A DNA stretch of 64,000 nt from Lineus longissimus (lineage: Eukaryota; Nemertea; Pilidiophora; Heteronemertea; Lineidae). The stretch spans positions 16,678,001-16,742,000 of the forward strand of contig NC_088316.1 in the NCBI RefSeq assembly GCF_910592395.1, given 5' to 3'. The notes under the pieces are model-generated. The model was not told the DNA's origin and made no database searches. It worked only from the letters and a program-made list of their open reading frames with translations. The first letter of the stretch is position 1. Each line of letters begins with the position of its first letter. This document shows positions 58,521 to 64,000 of this stretch, piece by piece. Position numbers and translations under genes: made by a program.

Positions 58521-61500
58521 ACTGATCGGCCATCAACAAGCCATCGGGGCGAGATTTCAAACACACAACGCTGCCCCATCGGAGATTGATAACACAATTT
58601 TATTCGTGGATTCGTGGATACAGAAGATACCAAATCCTCGATAATTATGATGTCCTTTTGTTTGTACCATCCGCAGTCAGCTTGATGATTAGCTGCGTGG
58701 ATTTGAATCGAATGCTACATTACTGGAAAAGATTTTTCACTATCTGCATATTTTTCAATCCAATGCTTACGAATAACATCGTACACTCTTCGAAATGAAG
58801 GTTTTTGAGCATTTCAAAAACATTTAACCGTTTTTTTAAAGGGTTTTAAAGGTATAAACCTTCATTTCTCACAGTGTAGCACAAACATCTTTTTTGCTAC
58901 ATGCTCTTTCTATCCTCTATCACAAAAACTTGCAGTATTTCGAACAAATTCGTAGCCTTTGGCAGAAATTTTTCACTAGCCTAACCTTCTAACACAATTT
59001 GCTCAAAAGGCGCAAGAAAACGTTGGAATAGCGGCTGTATCTTCGTTTCGTTAGCAATAATTCTGGGTAATTTGCAACGGAGCTATCAAGATAAATCATC
59101 GGAGGGAAAAAATAGCGGCGGAAATTGGTAGCGGTGTGGCCGCGGAGGCTGTGGTCAGATAAGATGTGTGCTCAAGGAACGCTGGTGAATGCAGGTGATA
59201 TGTACACATCTGGCATAGTCCAAGACTTCTCACCTCCGTTGGAAATATTTGCATGATAATCGGAGGTGAAAACGTTTCTCGCCTAACGCTGTAAAGTTAG
59301 TGATTTATTTGCAGCGGCAGTTACATGAACATGTAACTGGAGAAATTAGGCACTAATGTTTGCTATCGATTCTCAAGACGGCCGGCCATCGTTCAAAATC
59401 TAATTCTTGCTGTGTAAATATCCATCAGCACACATTACCTCCACATTACGATGGTTGCGGTGGTACAACGGCCAAAGTAATGAAACGAACATAGGCTGGA
59501 AACGATACACGCCAAGTCATGTAAGTATTTCGGATGTTTTCTGAAGCTTCATCATAGTTTCCTACGTTTCCTAAAATCTCCTCAATCTCAATTACGCGAT
59601 GTCATCCATTATTCCAAAGTGTGTAGCACATAACACAGACTATGCAACCTCACTCTGCAATCACCTTCTCTCCCGAAGGCAGGGGAGGCCCTCAGGGCTA
59701 ATCTGTCACGGTTATGCCGTGCTGCTGCAGGCGAACATTGCCACTTTCATGGAAGTACTCGCTTGGGGGAGCGATGGAATTAGGAGGAACCACAAGGGCA
59801 CGCAGAGTGCGACGGTATAGAGCAATCTTGCCGACTGCTCATGCTTGTGTGATCATAGCTCTCCGGCAAAATGGAGGATCCCGCCATACTAATTCATCAT
59901 CCATGATGCCCTTTCTCAGCCCTATGATGCCCTTGAGCCAGGTGTTGGAATACGAAGACAATGACTAAATAAATATCCGTCAGTCAGATTCCCAGGCATG
60001 ATGCTGCTGAACCGCCTCCGATGACACTCCCGTGTTTGATTGACCACTTGGAGTTCTATATAGTCAAAACTATAGTTGGACATGGTGCCTTCAGAACTAT
60101 AGCTATGGCCGATGGATCCTATGGTTGTTCTTCGCACTGACCAGCGAGATATGACTGCATATCCACTATACACATATATATCGCATGGGGATAGCCTAGT
60201 CCTGAATCAGCCTAGCTTGAGAGAGGTTACTGCGGCCTTGCAGTGGCATTGTAATCCGCCAAATTTTCGTTCTTGGCGTTTTTTATTTCTCGGATAATTG
60301 CGATTCGCATTTAGTAGTCACTCTGACAACGAAGTCAGCCAAGTGAACATGGTAATCTTAACATTTGTCCCATTAAATGAGCATGCTGAGCTAAACGCTT
60401 GATTAAAGAGGTCTTGTCTGACAGATACAGGTTGAGAAATCGATTGAGACTCGTTGACTTTGCCTCGTGAATACTTAATACTTGGTCATTCGGCTGATGT
60501 GAGCACATAACACGTATCGGGGTCAGGTGTCAGTGTGGGGAGAATCCGTGCAAACTCCTAGAAACAACCTTTACATCAAAACCTATACATAATAAAGGTA
60601 CATCAATCTGTATTGATGACATTTCGAAGGATATCAGCAACATCTCGTAAAAGAACGCGTTAGCGATCCCCAAAGCCATCTCTTTTACGTGCCCCGACTC
60701 ACTTACTTCTCACCTAATGAAATATTAACACTAATGTGTCTTGTTCAGTCATCGTCTAACGGACTTATGAGACATGGCAATGGAAGAGGGGGACGGTCAC
60801 CACATGCTTTCGGGCCATTGGAGTTTGATGGAGGTGAGGTCGATTGGCCAATGCTTTCTGCATTGACTGGTCTTGATGGAAGATGAGCGTTGGCGTCCCC
60901 CCGCCCTGTCTGCCACAAAAAGCCAACTCGGAGATCAAACAGAACACTTTCTCATCGTTTGAGCTGAATCATTTCTTGTCTCTTCCGCGCCCTGGCTGTC
61001 TATCCTCTCTTTACATATGAAACAAATTAAATATTAACACCAGTTTGTCCTTTTGGCAACGTACGTAAAGCCAGCAGGGCACTAAAATGCGCAATTTCTG
61101 CCAAGTCAGTTCTGACATCTTACGTGAGGCCACTCCTTATGTTTTGCATCCACTAAAATATTAACAATATGCGCTTTGCCTTGCTATTATTGCCCATAGG
61201 ACACCCAGAATAACATTTCCATTGGTAACTGGAAGTTTTTTGAAGATCTTTATTAGTAGATGCATGTACACGGTGGATAAGAATGAACCCCTCAATGCTT
61301 TCGTTGCTTACTCTTCTTTGCTTACACATGTACATTTAAGTGAAACCTGTGTATTGTACACAGATTTTGTGATTTTGGGTGCAGTTTCCAGTCTGACATG
61401 TCCAGGTGAAGACTTGGACTTGTGATCCACCGGAAACCTAGCGTAGAACACATCCAATCTGCTTAGTTCCTCCTATCTCGTAACGGAACGCAGGCGGAAC

Positions 61501-63404
61501 GCAGGCGGAACGCAGGTCTTTTCCTAGCTTTTTGGAATAAAAATGCGGATTTTTTTCGTTGAAGAGATGGTTTATCCGTTTGAGAACGTTTGTCAATTCA
61601 GTTAAATCAACCCTGCCATGAGACGACTGTATACAGAGGTGTCCTGTACATCTAATTTCCTCTATCAGAGTCGAGGTCGGATCGGAGTCGGAAGTGGTGA
61701 GAAGTCCCTCCGATGTGGTATTCAACTTGCGATCGAACTTACCATGGAATGCCCTCGGCGTATAGTTCAACTGAGGGAGATGTGGTAGCGCTTAGATAAA
61801 AAGAATTTATTACGTTGTGTTATCTTGGGATCTTCAAGGGATAATTTAATTTTATGATCAAGACATGCGAAGCTTGCCAATGAAGAAGATGGAATGTGCA
61901 AGCTACTTCATGGAAATCACCCGAATTATAGCAAAACGGTATATTTTAATGGAATCTTCCAGAAAAGGTCGTCAATTAGCTCAAAATTCCTTAAGGCGTG
62001 ATTAGGCTTATTAGCTTATATTACGGATACCTCGTTAGGCGCTCCCGAAAGAACGCATTAGCACTTTTTGAAGGCTATGCTATGTTTGGCATGTTGATTG
62101 TTGCATGGCGTGTTAGCCTTATTTCATGTGATGGGCGTATTCTAAAGGGATAACTTGGGAATGCGATATGTTTGTTTTATTATACGAAAATTGCTTCCTG
62201 CAAGACCGTGACTTCTCTGAACAGGGTAATTGAAAAATCATTAAATTGCAATAGACAATGCACCAGAACGGGATGTAACAATAGGCCTGCCTGAAATTCA
62301 CATGTCATGCCAAACACTGCCTCCCTGCCCTGTCTTGCCTTAACACGTACTTGCCACTTAATCAATAGGCCTACTGTCAAACTTATGTTTAGCCTACATA
62401 CACATGAACATGTGTCTGAAATATTTGTACTTCATCTTTATAATGTCTTACCAAGTATTCTACGACTTGAATATTCTTGAATAAACTTTTAAAATGAAGT
62501 ATACGAAGTACACCATATAACCTAGAGCATTAAAAAGCATCGATTGTCATCCATTCCCATTTAATTAACCTAACACCGAGGGTGATGTAGAAGTTATGTT
62601 CTTACGCTTTTTTTGTTTTGAACATAGTGCCATGTCGAATGTTCCTATAATGAGAAATGCTGACTAAAAAAAACACCGAGCAAAAAACATACAGCGTCAT
62701 CATGCATATACATGTAGTAACATAAGCAGAAACGCTATAAAATCAACGCGTAATTATATCTGATCATTTGTTAGCAATTCGGCTATCATGTTCCACAGTT
62801 TAACATTACCAGCATGGCCCTCAGTGCCACAAAGCTCAAGGTCATGCAGCCGTTATGACGTCAGAGCTTCCGGTAACTATCTGCTTTGACATAGGTGATG
62901 TTCATTCATGTGGTCGGTCCCTTCGGAGCACTGCATCGGCAGTGTTGTTGGCGTGATGTCGACTGCCCACACTAACTTCTCAAACCACAGTAGTAATTTC
63001 CAACATCAAATTCCTCAGTAAAAAAGGTCAAATGTCCTACGAAATTATCAGGTTTTCTCGGTTTTCATTCCGAGACTTGTTTACCCCGATACTACGACGA
63101 CACTAGCTATGACGTTTGTGTCGTCGTGTTATCCAGGTGACGCAAAGTCCGACACTTGGTACATTCGGACAGGCGATACGAATTCCCGCGACAGGAGGAT
63201 GTTGACCATTTTTGCGCAGTAGAAATAACGAAAACGGGTCAGGTTCCATTCCATGCGATTGCCACGAAGCGCGCGTAGAGCAGAGGTTTTCATGGTCACC
63301 TAGACTTGGCTGCTCTGCCGCAAAGGTAGGAATAGGCCGGTCCTTCCCTTGGTTATCAACACAATCGTTTTGCTCTGGAGTTTTTTACAGTCGTGATTTC
63401 TGTC
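58521..63404. other. Long intergenic stretch upstream of the GPCR
   Basis: No gene recognised. The longest frame is a 110-codon minus-strand one at 61438-61770 with no known motif. The region includes an 11-bp triplicate at 61484 and several ACATGTA words. Part of it should be the promoter of the GPCR gene. Confidence 0.35.
61484..61517. repeat. 11-bp triplicate CGGAACGCAGG
   Basis: Three exact head-to-tail copies of CGGAACGCAGG. A slippage-type microsatellite with no other feature attached. Confidence 0.9.
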
Positions 63405-64000
63405 ATGGAGACCTTTCGCTACGCAGACCCCGTCGACCCACTTCAGGAAGCGACGAAGTACTTCCAAAGAATAGCTTACCCTTCACTCCTGCTCTTCGGG
63501 ACCGTAGGAAACATCTTGAGCTTCTTGGTCATGAATCTAAAAGCGAATCGTTCCAGTGTCATGTGCGCCTATCTTAAGATGTTAGCCGTGTCGGATACGT
63601 TAGCTCTCGTGTTTTGCCTTCTGCCGAGGTATATAATCACATCCTTTCCAGATCTTCTCCAAATTGGCATTATTGTGGACTTGCAATGCGTATCCATTTA
63701 CGTTATGACTGCGATTTTCTTCAATGTTTCCTTGTGGCAGGTTTTGATTGTTGCCATCGACAGGTTGATTGTGGTACGATTCCCATTCAAGGCTGCCATG
63801 TGGTGCACGATGAAAAGAGCTAGACTCCTTATGTTACTGAATATATTTTTTCATTTGGTGATATATTTTCCCAATATACTACGTTTGTCCAAACTTGATG
63901 AAGAAACTGGGCTAAGGACAAAAGCCTGCTTCCTTCCAGATATTTTCAAATGGTATAGCCTTGGATACGTTATAATTAACAACACAATTGACGTAGTTAT
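63405..64000 (+). CDS. Class A (rhodopsin-like) GPCR, peptide-receptor type, 5' part
   Basis: The frame opens at METFRYADPV and is still open at the window edge: 198 residues, covering TM1 to the start of TM5. TM1 has GN (Asn36, 1.50) in LLLFGTVGNILSFLVM. TM2 has LAVSD (Asp64, 2.50). TM3 starts after Cys95 and ends IDRLIVVRFP, where the usual DRY is Asp-Arg-Leu. TM4 is about 141-158 and lacks the usual Trp. Cys175 lies in loop 2, ready to bond Cys95. Such receptors couple to G proteins at the plasma membrane; the layout fits invertebrate neuropeptide or orphan receptors, ligand unknown. The region sampled has no intron. A 121-codon frame starting at 63212 is an overlapping shadow. Confidence 0.9.
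   Translation, partial: METFRYADPVDPLQEATKYFQRIAYPSLLLFGTVGNILSFLVMNLKANRSSVMCAYLKMLAVSDTLALVFCLLPRYIITSFPDLLQIGIIVDLQCVSIYVMTAIFFNVSLWQVLIVAIDRLIVVRFPFKAAMWCTMKRARLLMLLNIFFHLVIYFPNILRLSKLDEETGLRTKACFLPDIFKWYSLGYVIINNTIDVV

Noticed and set aside
61438-61770. 110-codon minus-strand frame as a gene
   Set aside because: No motif, signal peptide or splice partner; it includes the 11-bp triplicate, so its length is partly due to repeat composition.
63212-63577. 121-codon plus-strand frame
   Set aside because: It overlaps the GPCR coding frame in another register and has no domain; the GPCR frame has clear TM1 and TM2 motifs.

Overview
The window is nuclear DNA of an animal. Genes are split by GT-AG introns, often under 500 bp, with long AT-leaning intergenic stretches, small DNA transposons and microsatellite-like arrays. 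The gene set (HAND bHLH factor, CUB/LDLa receptor, CHST15-like sulfotransferase, PAN-domain secreted protein, class A GPCR, mitochondrial GUF1 and UQCC1) indicates a bilaterian. Compact introns and a CHST15-like gene suggest a marine invertebrate, perhaps a lophotrochozoan, but the species cannot be named from sequence alone.

Layout. 1-2.5 kb holds the first coding exon of a HAND transcription factor on the minus strand; its last exon is not found. 2.5-26 kb has no gene I can support. It holds local tandem repeats (4.8, 7.4 and 9.5-10.7 kb), a tandem pair of PIF/Harbinger-type transposons with TTA target duplications and MADF remnants (16.85-18.38 kb) flanked by an inverted MITE-like repeat, and the first copies of a roughly 170-bp dispersed repeat. 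26.4-36.1 kb carries a single-pass membrane receptor gene with one CUB domain, one LDLa domain, a transmembrane helix and a short tail.

37.2-38.7 kb is repeat-rich and includes a cluster of near-identical short hairpins just past the GUF1 stop. 38.76-47.2 kb is a head-to-head pair of mitochondrial genes: GUF1 (EF4/LepA translation factor, 17 exons, minus) and UQCC1 (complex III assembly factor, 8 exons, plus), separated by 284 bp between start codons. 47.5-50.5 kb is a CHST15-like sulfotransferase gene (7 exons, minus) in which both PAPS-binding motifs look broken, convergent with UQCC1. 52.1-54.7 kb is a secreted protein with a PAN/apple domain and a propeller-like C-terminal part, with a 48-bp minisatellite in its first intron. 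56.7 kb has a probable TATA box and signal-peptide exon of an unidentified secreted protein. The window ends inside a class A peptide-type GPCR gene (63.4 kb onward).

Functional links: GUF1 and UQCC1 both serve mitochondrial biogenesis (translation fidelity and bc1 complex assembly) and may share a bidirectional promoter. The other genes have no evident shared pathway. Exon models were made by eye from domain homology, splice consensus and reading-phase agreement. For GUF1, UQCC1, the sulfotransferase and the PAN gene all phases close without a frame break.
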